DNA of 64,000 bases from Pseudomonadota bacterium. Its GTDB lineage: Bacteria; Pseudomonadota; Alphaproteobacteria; Rhizobiales; Rhizobiaceae. The position numbers and the translations under genes are program-made. Under the pieces are notes generated by a model. It ran no database searches. It was not told the DNA's origin and was given only the letters and a program-made list of their open reading frames with translations. Positions 1 through 7,694 of this stretch are shown here, in pieces. Within the stretch, counting starts at the first letter, position 1, and each line of letters starts with the position of its first letter. The stretch lies in contig JAEXYH010000052.1 in NCBI GenBank assembly GCA_023451735.1, positions 1-64,000 on the forward strand, read 5' to 3'.

Positions 1-1238
1 ATCGCCTTCTGCTGGTTGCCGCCGGAAAGGAATTTGATCGGCCGTTCGCGGTCCGCCGGGCGAATGTCGAGCGATTTGATGAAGCTGTCGGCCAGTTCCC
101 GCTTGGCTGCCGACGATATCGGCCGCATCCAGCCGCGCCGCGCCTGCAGCGCCAGCACGATATTGTCTGCAACCGACAGATCACCGACAATACCGTCCGT
201 CTTGCGTTCCTCCGGGCAGAAACCAAAGCTGTTTGCGATCGCTGCTTCCGGCGAGGTGATGGTAACCTGTTTGTCGTCAATCGTGGCGGTGCCGCTGTCG
301 GCGCGATCTATGCCGAACAGCAGGAAGGCGGTCTCGCTGCGGCCCGAACCGAGGAGGCCTGCAATGCCGACGACTTCGCCCGGCCTGATATCAAGATCGA
401 AGGGGGCGACGCTGCCCTTCTTGCCGTAATTCTGGAACTGGATCGATGGCGCACCGCGATCGTCGATCGTTTCCGGTTCGGCCTGATGATCTCGGGTGAT
501 GTGCTGCAGCTCGCGGCCAAGCATCATAGAGATGAGATCGAGGCGCGGCAGCTCGGAAATCGCGCGGCTTCCGACCAAACGGCCGTTACGCAGAACGGTG
601 ACACGGTCGGCGATCTCGTAAACCTGATCGAGGAAATGGGTGATGATGACAATGCCGATACCATCCTTGCGCAGCTGCCGCAGGACGGTAAAAAGGCCTT
701 TCACCTCGTTTGCATCGAGGCTTGCTGTGGGTTCATCGAGAACCAGAACCTTGCCCGAGAGATCGACTGCGCGGGCGATCGCGATGATCTGGCGGATCGC
801 GACGGAATAGGACGAGAGTAGCGCGTCGACGTCGATATGGAGCCCGTATCGCTCAAGCAGGGTTTTTGAGCGGTCACGCATGGTGCGGCGGTCGATCATG
901 CCGAAGCGGCGCGGCTGGCGGCCGAGAAACAGGTTTTCGGCGACCGTGAGGTTCTCCAGAAGATTGACCTCCTGATAGACGGTGCCGATGCCGAGCGCCT
1001 GAGCTTCCCCGACCGTGTCGGGATGGATCTCGCTGCCCTGAAGAGAAATAATGCCTCGGTCACGGCGATAGACGCCGGTGAGAATCTTGATCAAGGTCGA
1101 TTTTCCGGCACCATTTTCGCCGAGGAGGGCATGAATTTCGCCTTGCTGAAGCGTGAAATCGACTTCATCGAGCGCCGGAATGCCGAAAAAGGATTTGCCT
1201 ATGCCCCGGGCTTCGAGAAGAGCGTGTTGAACTGACAT
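1..1238 (-). CDS. ytfR: Sugar ABC transporter ATP-binding protein, YtfR-like (partial, C-terminus off window)
   Basis: This is the ATPase of a CUT2-class sugar importer that energises uptake of the sugar bound by the neighbouring YtfQ-like protein. The start is the ATG at 1238; translation begins MSVQHALLEARGIGKSF. The first nucleotide-binding domain has a Walker A (GENGAGKST, about residues 40-48) and a Walker B (VLVLDEPTASLD, about 170). A second, degenerate domain follows, as in RbsA/XylG/YtfR proteins, up to a signature-like SGGNQQK where the window ends. About 412 of roughly 500 residues are visible. It lies downstream of ytfQ, separated by a hairpin and a RIME-like repeat. The assignment to YtfR rather than another CUT2 ATPase depends on its partner. 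Permease genes would lie outside the window. Confidence 0.86.
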   Translation of the reverse strand, partial: MSVQHALLEARGIGKSFFGIPALDEVDFTLQQGEIHALLGENGAGKSTLIKILTGVYRRDRGIISLQGSEIHPDTVGEAQALGIGTVYQEVNLLENLTVAENLFLGRQPRRFGMIDRRTMRDRSKTLLERYGLHIDVDALLSSYSVAIRQIIAIARAVDLSGKVLVLDEPTASLDANEVKGLFTVLRQLRKDGIGIVIITHFLDQVYEIADRVTVLRNGRLVGSRAISELPRLDLISMMLGRELQHITRDHQAEPETIDDRGAPSIQFQNYGKKGSVAPFDLDIRPGEVVGIAGLLGSGRSETAFLLFGIDRADSGTATIDDKQVTITSPEAAIANSFGFCPEERKTDGIVGDLSVADNIVLALQARRGWMRPISSAAKRELADSFIKSLDIRPADRERPIKFLSGGNQQKA

Positions 1239-1256
1239 GTCTTCATCCCGCAATCT

Positions 1257-1353
1257 TAGAGCATTTCCGCCATTCTTCGAAACGCGAACCTGCTCTATCT
1301 CTTTGTGCAATCCAGACGTAAAACCGGCGTCTACTTTTGCTGGAATTGCTCTA
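1257..1353. repeat. RIME-like intergenic element, copy 1
   Basis: This 97 bp element is bounded by inverted ends (TAGAGCA at 1257, TTGCTCTA at 1353). It holds the core GACGTAAAACCGG and a TTCGAAACGCGAA stretch. A second, 104 bp copy lies at 32953-33056 and aligns along its whole length. Composition and ends match the RIME family of rhizobial intergenic mosaic elements as I remember it. The element separates ytfQ from ytfR and may form structure in the transcript. Confidence 0.75.
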
Positions 1354-1359
1354 AAAGGA

Positions 1360-1387
1360 ACCGAAGCGGCGGCCGTGCCGCTTCGGT
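1360..1387 (-). terminator. Hairpin terminator/attenuator after ytfQ
   Basis: An 11 bp perfect stem (ACCGAAGCGGC / GCCGCTTCGGT) has a 6 nt loop. Read on the minus strand it is followed by CCTTTTAG. It lies 40 bp past the ytfQ stop and before ytfR, so it probably lowers ATPase expression relative to the binding protein. Confidence 0.6.
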
Positions 1388-1427
1388 CGTTTGTGAGGTC
1401 TGCATCAGCGATGCAGACAGCGGGAGA

Positions 1428-2390
1428 TCAATAACCGAGGCCCTTCTTGGCTTCGTAGACCTTCATCGGGTCATCGGCCGCCGTGTAGAGCTTGGATTCC
1501 GTCTGGATCCACTTCTTCGGCTCTTTCTTGTCCTTCAGATAGGCATCGAGCGCATCGAAGGCCGGGCCGGCCATGTCCGGCGTCAGTTCGACGGTGGCGT
1601 TGGCTTCACCCTTGGCCATGGCCTGGAAGATATCCGGTACGGCATCGATCGAGACGATCTTGATGTCGGTACCCGGCTTCAGGCCAGCTTCCTTGATTGC
1701 CTGGATGGCGCCGACGGCCATGTCGTCATTGTGAGCGTAGACGGCGCAGATATCCTTGCCGCCGCCTTCCGCCTTGATGAAGCTTTCCATGACTTCCTTG
1801 CCCTTGGTCCGGGTGAAGTCGCCGGTCTGCGAGCGGACTATCTTGATGTTGGAAATGGCCTTGATGCCTTCCTCAAAACCCTTCTTGCGGTTGATGGCAG
1901 GCGAAGAGCCTGTCGTGCCCTGAAGCTCGACCACCTTACAGTCCTTGGAGCCGACATCCTTGGCAAGCCATTCGCCGGCGACCTTGCCTTCGTAGACCTG
2001 ATCGGAGGTAACGGCAGTCAGGAAGAGATCCTTCGGGCTGTCGATCTCGCGGTCGAGAAGAATGACAGGAATGTTTTCTTCCTTGGCTTCCTTCAGAACC
2101 GCATCCCAACCGGTAGATACGACCGGTGCGATCAGGATCGCATCGACGCCCTGGGCGATGAAGCCGCGGATCGCCTTGATCTGGTTTTCCTGCTTCTGCT
2201 GAGCGTCGGCGAATTTCAGCGTGATGCCACGCTTTTCGGCTTGCTGCTTGGTCAATGTCGTTTCGGCTGCGCGCCAACCGGATTCAGATCCGATCTGCGA
2301 AAAGCCGACTGTCAGTGATTGTGCGGAAACGCCGGATGCAAGAGTTGCAAAAATAGCGGCAGCTGCTGCCGCGACGAGAGCTTTTTTCAT
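1428..2390 (-). CDS. ytfQ: Galactofuranose-type sugar-binding periplasmic protein, YtfQ family
   Basis: This is the periplasmic binding protein of a CUT2 sugar importer. The E. coli homologue YtfQ binds galactofuranose. The protein has 320 residues with a signal peptide ending near GVSA-QS and a mature start LTVGFSQIGSESGWRAAET, which nearly matches YtfQ. Other family blocks are QKQENQIKAIRGF, VDAILIAPVVSTGW, YAHNDDMAVGAIQAIKEAGL and ELTPDMAGPAFDAL. I chose the ATG at 2390 because it follows GGGAGGA and begins the signal peptide; the frame stays open 23 codons upstream without a better start. It precedes ytfR. Beside the aldonate dehydratase cluster, L-arabinofuranose is a plausible natural ligand, but that is inference. 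Confidence 0.93.
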   Translation of the reverse strand: MKKALVAAAAAAIFATLASGVSAQSLTVGFSQIGSESGWRAAETTLTKQQAEKRGITLKFADAQQKQENQIKAIRGFIAQGVDAILIAPVVSTGWDAVLKEAKEENIPVILLDREIDSPKDLFLTAVTSDQVYEGKVAGEWLAKDVGSKDCKVVELQGTTGSSPAINRKKGFEEGIKAISNIKIVRSQTGDFTRTKGKEVMESFIKAEGGGKDICAVYAHNDDMAVGAIQAIKEAGLKPGTDIKIVSIDAVPDIFQAMAKGEANATVELTPDMAGPAFDALDAYLKDKKEPKKWIQTESKLYTAADDPMKVYEAKKGLGY

Positions 2391-2587
2391 CTTAATCCTC
2401 CCAGAGATGATGAAGCAAACTGGCGAGGCAAGGATTGGCATATAATAATACTTTTTCAAGCCTGAATTTTACAGCTTGCTGAAAAATCGATCAAGTGGCC
2501 GGAAATTCTATCGAATTGCGTGTGTTGTTCGGTTCAATAGCCTAAAAATTGACCAATGCCGATTTACCTTTACGGAAAAAGACATTC

Positions 2588-2616
2588 TTGACATCGGCGA
2601 CGCAAATCCAATAGTC
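2588..2616 (+). promoter_or_regulatory. Candidate promoter for the araD1-gguB genes
   Basis: A perfect TTGACA box (2588-2593) is followed after 17 bp by ATAGTC (2611-2616), a weak -10. It lies upstream of the palindrome at 2633-2649 and of the first rightward gene. No other convincing box was seen in this gap. Confidence 0.35.
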
Positions 2617-2632
2617 GTATTTTTGAAAGACG

Positions 2633-2649
2633 TCAGGTCCGCGACCTGA
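2633..2649. promoter_or_regulatory. 17 bp palindrome, candidate operator or hairpin
   Basis: TCAGGTC-CGC-GACCTGA is a perfect 7 bp inverted repeat with a 3 bp centre. It lies just after the candidate -10 box and 12 bp before the leader ATG, a typical repressor position. A short RNA hairpin next to the ribosome-binding site is the other reading. Confidence 0.4.
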
Positions 2650-2661
2650 TGGGAGGACGGC

Positions 2662-2703
2662 ATGGCCTGTGGAGGCGCCATGTCAAATCAGACAGATGGA
2701 TGA
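2662..2703 (+). CDS. Possible 13-codon leader peptide before araD1
   Basis: An ATG at 2662, four bases after a strong GGGAGGA, opens a short frame (MACGGAMSNQTDG). Its TGA overlaps the ATG of the araD1-like gene at 2700 (ATGA). The good Shine-Dalgarno belongs to this frame, while the araD1 start has only weak signals. That suggests translational coupling, or an ancestral start displaced by a frameshift. No homology can be claimed for a peptide this short. Confidence 0.3.
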   Translation: MACGGAMSNQTDG

Positions 2704-3704
2704 CGGAATCGATGCTGAGAATTCTGCAGATTGTCGATGATGCGGGCGCGACCAAGGTCGTCGCGTGGGAGGGACAGGGTTCCGGCCGTATCGTCAATGG
2801 TGTGGGCTCGACCTATGATCTGGCGATGCAGGCGATTGCTGCCGGCCATAGTCTCGCAGCGCAGATAGAAGTACTCGGCTACGGTGCCGACATCGATATC
2901 GAGGCTGCAGCGCGTGAAGGCCGTGTCGGCCTGCCGATCTCACATCCCGATCCGGCTCACTTTATCGTTGCGGGCACGGGTCTAACGCATCTCGGTTCCG
3001 CCGACGGTCGCGACAAGATGCACAAAGCGGCCCAGGCTGAGGACAAGCCGACGGATTCCATGCGCATGTTCCTGTCGGGTGTCGAAGGCGGCAAGCCTGC
3101 CCCCGGCCAGGTCGGTGCACAGCCGGAATGGTTCTACAAGGGCAATGGCTCGCAGCTTAAATCCACCGGTTCGGATCTCGTCTCGCCTTCCTTCGCGCTG
3201 GATGGCGGCGAAGAGCCGGAGCTCGCCGGCATCTATCTCATTGGTCCTAACGGAACGCCGTTTCGCGTCGGTTTCTGTCTTGCCAACGAGTTTTCCGATC
3301 ACGTAACCGAGAAGGGCAATTATCTCTGGCTCGCCCATTCGAAGCTGCGCCAGGCGTCGCTCGGCCCGGAACTTCTCGTCGGTGATCTGCCGGATCACGT
3401 GGAAGGCACCTCGCGTATCCGTCGCGGCAATGAAGTGATCTTCGAAAAGCCGTTCCTGTCGGGCGAAGCCAACATGTCGCACTCGATAGCAAATCTCGAA
3501 TATCATAACTTCAAATACGACATCTTCCGCGCGCCGGGCGACCTGCACGTTCATTTCTTCGGCACGGCTACTCTGTCCGTCTCGCACGGCATCAAGACCG
3601 AAGAAGGTGATGTGTTTGAGATCGATGCTGCGCCCTTCAAGCTGCCGCTCGTCAACCGTCTGACCGTCGCCGCGGCGATGTCGGTTGACGTGCGCAAGCT
3701 TTAA
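2700..3704 (+). CDS. AraD1/GguC-family protein (fumarylacetoacetate-hydrolase superfamily)
   Basis: This protein of about 334 residues resembles the AraD1/GguC family, which has the FAH fold and usually acts on 2-keto acids in sugar oxidation. Family-like blocks are VNGVGSTYDLAMQAIAAG, FIVAGTGLTHLGSADGRDKM, QPEWFYKGNGSQLK, EEPELAGIYLIGPNG and VHFFGTATLSVSHGI. In Agrobacterium gguC follows gguB; here the homologue leads the cluster. It probably acts on the 2-keto-3-deoxy acid made by the dehydratase two genes downstream; this step is inference. The start is uncertain: ATG 2700 overlaps the stop of a leader frame, ATG 2712 is equally in frame, and the frame is open back to 2649. The next gene begins 11 bp later. 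Confidence 0.82.
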   Translation: MTESMLRILQIVDDAGATKVVAWEGQGSGRIVNGVGSTYDLAMQAIAAGHSLAAQIEVLGYGADIDIEAAAREGRVGLPISHPDPAHFIVAGTGLTHLGSADGRDKMHKAAQAEDKPTDSMRMFLSGVEGGKPAPGQVGAQPEWFYKGNGSQLKSTGSDLVSPSFALDGGEEPELAGIYLIGPNGTPFRVGFCLANEFSDHVTEKGNYLWLAHSKLRQASLGPELLVGDLPDHVEGTSRIRRGNEVIFEKPFLSGEANMSHSIANLEYHNFKYDIFRAPGDLHVHFFGTATLSVSHGIKTEEGDVFEIDAAPFKLPLVNRLTVAAAMSVDVRKL

Positions 3705-3715
3705 GGAAAATTGAT

Positions 3716-4642
3716 ATGGGTAAAATTCGTCTCGGCATCGTCGGACTTGGAAAGATCGCCAGGGATCAGCATCTCGGTGCTATCGAAGCGACCGGCGGTA
3801 TCGAACTTGCGGCTGTCGCCAGCCGCAACGCCACGCTGGATGGCGTGCATTGTTTCCACGACATCGATGAAATGCTGGCATCCGGCGTCGAACTGGATGC
3901 GATCTCTCTATGCACACCGCCGCAGGGGCGTTTCGCGCAGGCCAAGGCCGCGCTCGAAGCCGGCAAGCATGTGATGCTGGAAAAGCCGCCGGGCGCGACG
4001 CTGTCGGAAGTCTTCGCGCTGGAAAAGCTGGCGAAGGCAAAAGGGCTGACGCTGTTTTCCACCTGGCATTCGCGTAGTGCAGCGGCCGTCGAGCCGGCGC
4101 GGGCGCTGCTTGCCAAGCGCAAGATCAAAAGCGCTTCGGTCGCATGGAAGGAAGACGTGCGTCATTGGCATCCGGGCCAGGCCTGGATCTGGGAGCCGGG
4201 CGGTCTCGGCGTGTTCGATCCGGGCATCAATGCGCTGTCGATCATCACCCGCATCATGCCGGAAACCTTCCATCTCACCCATTCGGACCTGATCATTCCG
4301 TCCAATCGCGCTGCACCGATCGCTGCCAACCTGACGTTCGAGACCGCGTCCGGCCTGCCGATCGCAGCGGAGTTCGACTGGCGCCAGACCGGCCCGCAGA
4401 CCTGGGACATTCGTGTCGAGACGGAAGAAGGCTCGGTCGTGCTGACCCATGGCGGCAGCCGTCTGATCGTCGATGGCGAGGCGCAGATCGTCGAGGAAGA
4501 TCGCGAATACCGCAATCTCTATCGGGATTTCGTTGCCCTGGTTTCCAAGGGCGAGAGCGATACCGACTTTTCGCCGCTGGTGCATGTGGCCGATGCCTTC
4601 ATGCTCGGCCGGCGCATCGAAACTGAAGCATTCGAGGACTGA
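3716..4642 (+). CDS. Gfo/Idh/MocA-family aldose 1-dehydrogenase (L-arabinose / D-galactose type)
   Basis: This is an NAD(P)-dependent dehydrogenase of 308 residues, resembling L-arabinose 1-dehydrogenase (AraA of Azospirillum) and D-galactose 1-dehydrogenase. These oxidise the sugar at C1 to its lactone. An N-terminal Rossmann motif (RLGIVGLGKIARDQHLGAI, from residue 5) and the family EKP signature (MLEKPPGATLSE, near 95) are visible, as is a conserved WIWEPGGLGVFDPGINALSI block near 160. The ATG follows AAGGAAAA. It sits between the FAH-type gene and the aldonate dehydratase, which supports a role in non-phosphorylative pentose or galactose oxidation. No lactonase gene is visible; the lactone may open spontaneously or through a gene elsewhere. 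Confidence 0.85.
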   Translation: MGKIRLGIVGLGKIARDQHLGAIEATGGIELAAVASRNATLDGVHCFHDIDEMLASGVELDAISLCTPPQGRFAQAKAALEAGKHVMLEKPPGATLSEVFALEKLAKAKGLTLFSTWHSRSAAAVEPARALLAKRKIKSASVAWKEDVRHWHPGQAWIWEPGGLGVFDPGINALSIITRIMPETFHLTHSDLIIPSNRAAPIAANLTFETASGLPIAAEFDWRQTGPQTWDIRVETEEGSVVLTHGGSRLIVDGEAQIVEEDREYRNLYRDFVALVSKGESDTDFSPLVHVADAFMLGRRIETEAFED

Positions 4643-4644
4643 CA

Positions 4645-6474
4645 ATGGCAGATCACGGCAAAACCCCGTCCACCGAGATTGCAACCACGGCTAAGCGCAA
4701 ACTTCGGTCGCGCGCTTGGTTCGACAATCCCGACAATGTCGACATGACGGCGCTCTATCTGGAGCGCTACATGAATTTTGGCCTCAGCCAGGCCGAACTC
4801 CAGTCCGACCGCCCGATCATCGGCATTGCGCAGACCGGTTCCGATCTGTCACCCTGCAATCGTCACCATCTTGAACTGGCCAATCGCCTGCGCGAAGGCA
4901 TTCGTGAAGCCGGCGGTATCGCGATCGAATTCCCGGTTCATCCGATCCAGGAAACCGGCAAGCGTCCGACTGCCGGCCTCGACCGTAACCTTGCCTATCT
5001 CGGCCTCGTCGAGGTTCTCTATGGTTATCCGCTCGACGGCGTCGTGCTGACGATCGGCTGCGACAAGACCACGCCGGCCTGTCTTATGGCGGCGGCCACC
5101 GTGAACATTCCGTCGATTGCCCTTTCCGTCGGCCCTATGCTGAACGGTTGGTTCCGCGGCGAACGCACCGGCTCCGGCACGATCGTCTGGAAGGCACGCG
5201 AACTTCTGGCCAAGGGTGAGATCGACTATGCCGGTTTCGTCAAGCTGGTGGCGTCGTCGGCTCCTTCGACCGGCTATTGCAATACGATGGGCACGGCAAC
5301 CACGATGAACTCGCTTGCCGAAGCGCTCGGCATGCAGCTTCCGGGTTCGGCCGCGATCCCAGCGCCTTACCGTGACCGCCAGGAGGTCTCCTATCTGACC
5401 GGCCTGCGCATCGTCGAAATGGTCAAGGAAGACCTGAAGCCATCCGACATCCTGACAAAGGATGCTTTCGTCAACGCCATCCGCGTCAACTCGGCGATCG
5501 GCGGCTCGACCAACGCGCCGATCCATCTCAACGCTCTTGCCCGCCATATCGGCGTGGAACTGACGGTCGACGACTGGCAGACCTATGGCGAAGAAGTTCC
5601 GCTTCTCGTCAACCTGCAGCCGGCCGGTGAATATCTCGGCGAGGACTATTACCACGCCGGCGGCGTTCCGGCCGTCGTCAACCAGCTGATGGGCCAAGGC
5701 CTGATCAACGAAGATGCCATCACCGTCAATGGCAAGACGATAGGCGAGAACTGTCGCGGGGCTATCATCGAGGACGACAAGGTCATCAAGCGCTATGACG
5801 AGCCGCTGAAGGCGCGAGCCGGTTTCCGCGTGCTGCGCGGCAACCTGTTCTCGTCGGCGATCATGAAGACCAGCGTTATCTCGCCGGAATTCCGCGAGCG
5901 CTACCTGTCGAACCCGAGCGACCCGGAAGCTTTCGAAGGCAAGGCCGTGGTGTTCGACGGTCCGGAGGATTATCATCACCGCATCGACGACCCATCGCTC
6001 GGCATAGACGAGCACACGGTCCTGTTCATGCGTGGTGCCGGTCCGATTGGTTATCCGGGTGCTGCCGAAGTCGTCAACATGCGTGCGCCGGATTACTTGC
6101 TCAAGCGTGGCATTAGCTCGCTTGCCTGTATCGGCGACGGTCGTCAGTCCGGCACGTCCGGCAGCCCGTCGATCCTCAACGCTTCTCCGGAAGCGGCAGC
6201 AGGCGGTGGTCTGGCGCTTCTCAAAACCGGTGACCGGGTGCGTATCGACCTTGGCCGCGGTGAGGCGAATATCCTGATTTCGGACGACGAGCTTTCTGCG
6301 CGCCGTCGCGAGCTGGAGGCCAATGGCGGCTACCATTATCCCAAGCATCAGACGCCCTGGCAGGAAATCCAGCGCGGTATCGTCGGACAGATGGAGACCG
6401 GTGCGGTTCTTGAACCGGCTGTCAAATACCAGCGTATTGCGCAGACCGAAGGTCTGCCGCGCGACAATCACTGA
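4645..6474 (+). CDS. IlvD/Edd-family aldonate dehydratase (probable L-arabinonate dehydratase)
   Basis: This enzyme probably dehydrates L-arabinonate (or a related aldonate) to a 2-keto-3-deoxy acid. The 609-residue length is close to the family of sugar-acid dehydratases that includes rhizobial L-arabinonate dehydratase. The three cysteines expected to hold the Fe-S cluster are visible: SPCNRHH (C71), GCDKTTPAC (C138, with the metal-binding Lys at 140) and GYCNTMGTATT (C211). Downstream blocks SAIGGSTNAPIHLNA, RGAGPIGYPGAAEVVNM and IGDGRQSGTSGSPSILN fit the family and separate it from valine-pathway IlvD only by context. It starts two bases after the dehydrogenase stop. Substrate choice between arabinonate, galactonate and xylonate cannot be read from sequence. 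Confidence 0.87.
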   Translation: MADHGKTPSTEIATTAKRKLRSRAWFDNPDNVDMTALYLERYMNFGLSQAELQSDRPIIGIAQTGSDLSPCNRHHLELANRLREGIREAGGIAIEFPVHPIQETGKRPTAGLDRNLAYLGLVEVLYGYPLDGVVLTIGCDKTTPACLMAAATVNIPSIALSVGPMLNGWFRGERTGSGTIVWKARELLAKGEIDYAGFVKLVASSAPSTGYCNTMGTATTMNSLAEALGMQLPGSAAIPAPYRDRQEVSYLTGLRIVEMVKEDLKPSDILTKDAFVNAIRVNSAIGGSTNAPIHLNALARHIGVELTVDDWQTYGEEVPLLVNLQPAGEYLGEDYYHAGGVPAVVNQLMGQGLINEDAITVNGKTIGENCRGAIIEDDKVIKRYDEPLKARAGFRVLRGNLFSSAIMKTSVISPEFRERYLSNPSDPEAFEGKAVVFDGPEDYHHRIDDPSLGIDEHTVLFMRGAGPIGYPGAAEVVNMRAPDYLLKRGISSLACIGDGRQSGTSGSPSILNASPEAAAGGGLALLKTGDRVRIDLGRGEANILISDDELSARRRELEANGGYHYPKHQTPWQEIQRGIVGQMETGAVLEPAVKYQRIAQTEGLPRDNH

Positions 6475-6479
6475 CCTTT

Positions 6480-6495
6480 AAGGACAGACGTCCTT
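6480..6495. other. Small hairpin between dehydratase and chvE
   Basis: AAGGAC-AGAC-GTCCTT forms a 6 bp stem just after the dehydratase stop. The remaining 80 bp to chvE holds no gene. It may be an RNA processing or stabilising element; there is no U-tract. Confidence 0.3.
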
Positions 6496-6576
6496 TCGAG
6501 GTCGTGAGGGCGGCGAGGCGCCAGCCCAAACCAACTCGGCGGCTCGTTGGGGGCCGCCGTTACGGAGGAGTGTACG

Positions 6577-7638
6577 ATGAAAATACTTAAATTGCTTACT
6601 TCGGCGGCGATCCTGGCTTCCATGGCTTTCGCTGCTCCGGCCTTCTCGCAGGACAAGGGCCTTGTCGGCGTCGCCATGCCGACCAAGTCCTCCGCCCGCT
6701 GGATCGCCGACGGCGACAACATGATCAAGGTCCTGCAGGAGCGCGGGTACACCACCGATCTCCAGTATGCCGAAGACGACATCCCGAACCAGCTTTCCCA
6801 GATCGAAAACATGATCACCAAGGGCGCCAAGGTGCTCGTGGTCGCCTCGATCGACGGCACGACGCTCTCCGACGTGCTCGCGCAGGCCCATACCGCAGGC
6901 ATCAAGGTCATCGCCTATGACCGCCTGATCCGCGACACCCCGAATGTCGACTATTACGCGACCTTCGACAACTTCCAGGTCGGCGTTCTGCAGGCGACCT
7001 CGCTGGTCAAGGCTCTCAAGGCCGATACCGAAAAGGGTCCGTTCAACATTGAGCTCTTCGGCGGTTCGCCGGACGACAACAATGCCTATTTCTTCTATGA
7101 CGGCGCCATGAGCGTGCTGCAGCCGCTGATCGACAAGGGCACCCTCGTCGTCGGTTCCGGCCAGACCGGCATGGACAAGGTCGCCACCCTTCGCTGGGAC
7201 CCGGCAACCGCCCAGGCTCGCATGGACGCTATTCTGTCCTCGACCTATTCCGACAAGAAGCTGAACGCCGTCCTGTCTCCTTATGACGGTCTGTCGATCG
7301 GTATCCTGTCGTCGGTCAAGGGCGTCGGTTACGGTTCCGGCGACATGCCGATGCCGTTCGTTTCCGGTCAGGACGCGGAAGTCCCGTCGGTCAAGTCGAT
7401 CATTGCCGGCGAGCAGTATTCGACCATCTTCAAGGACACACGTGACCTCGCCAAGGTTACTGTCGACATGGTCGATGCCGTCATGAGCGGCAAGGAGCCC
7501 CAGGTCAACGACACCAAGACCTACAATAACGGTAACAAGGTCGTTCCGTCCTACCTGCTGAAGCCGGTCGCCATCGACAAGACCAATGTCGATCTGCTGG
7601 TGAAGAGCGGTTACTACACCGAAGACCAGATCAAGTAA
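6577..7638 (+). CDS. chvE: Multiple sugar-binding periplasmic protein ChvE
   Basis: This is the periplasmic binding protein for aldoses such as L-arabinose, D-galactose, D-xylose and D-glucose. In Agrobacterium it also presents sugars to the VirA sensor and to chemotaxis; whether it does here is unknown. The protein has 353 residues with a signal peptide cleaved near PAFSQ-DKG. Its blocks nearly match ChvE: MPTKSSARWI, DLQYAEDDIPNQLSQIENM, VASIDGTTLSDVL, ELFGGSPDDNNAYFFYDGAM, LRWDPATAQARMD and VSGQDAEVPSVKSIIAGEQY. The ATG at 6577 follows GGAGGAG. gguA and gguB follow, forming one importer; the genes upstream would oxidise the imported sugar. Confidence 0.95.
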   Translation: MKILKLLTSAAILASMAFAAPAFSQDKGLVGVAMPTKSSARWIADGDNMIKVLQERGYTTDLQYAEDDIPNQLSQIENMITKGAKVLVVASIDGTTLSDVLAQAHTAGIKVIAYDRLIRDTPNVDYYATFDNFQVGVLQATSLVKALKADTEKGPFNIELFGGSPDDNNAYFFYDGAMSVLQPLIDKGTLVVGSGQTGMDKVATLRWDPATAQARMDAILSSTYSDKKLNAVLSPYDGLSIGILSSVKGVGYGSGDMPMPFVSGQDAEVPSVKSIIAGEQYSTIFKDTRDLAKVTVDMVDAVMSGKEPQVNDTKTYNNGNKVVPSYLLKPVAIDKTNVDLLVKSGYYTEDQIK

Positions 7639-7646
7639 TCATTCCG

Positions 7647-7673
7647 GCCGCGCGGCGTTTCTCGTCGCGCGGC
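7647..7673 (+). other. Intercistronic hairpin between chvE and gguA
   Basis: GCCGCGCG (7647-7654) pairs with CGCGCGGC (7666-7673) across an 11 nt loop. There is no U-tract, so it is more likely an mRNA-stabilising or attenuating hairpin that keeps the binding protein in excess of the membrane complex. Confidence 0.5.
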
Positions 7674-7694
7674 TCCTTCATATTGGGAGCCGTC

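Larger units (their letters stand above)
2391..2661. other. Divergent intergenic region between ytfQ and the araD1 operon
   Basis: This AT-rich, non-coding stretch separates the leftward sugar importer from the rightward sugar-oxidation operon. It should hold both promoters. The only elements I can point to are a TTGACA box at 2588-2593 and a 17 bp palindrome at 2633-2649, listed separately. Confidence 0.7.
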
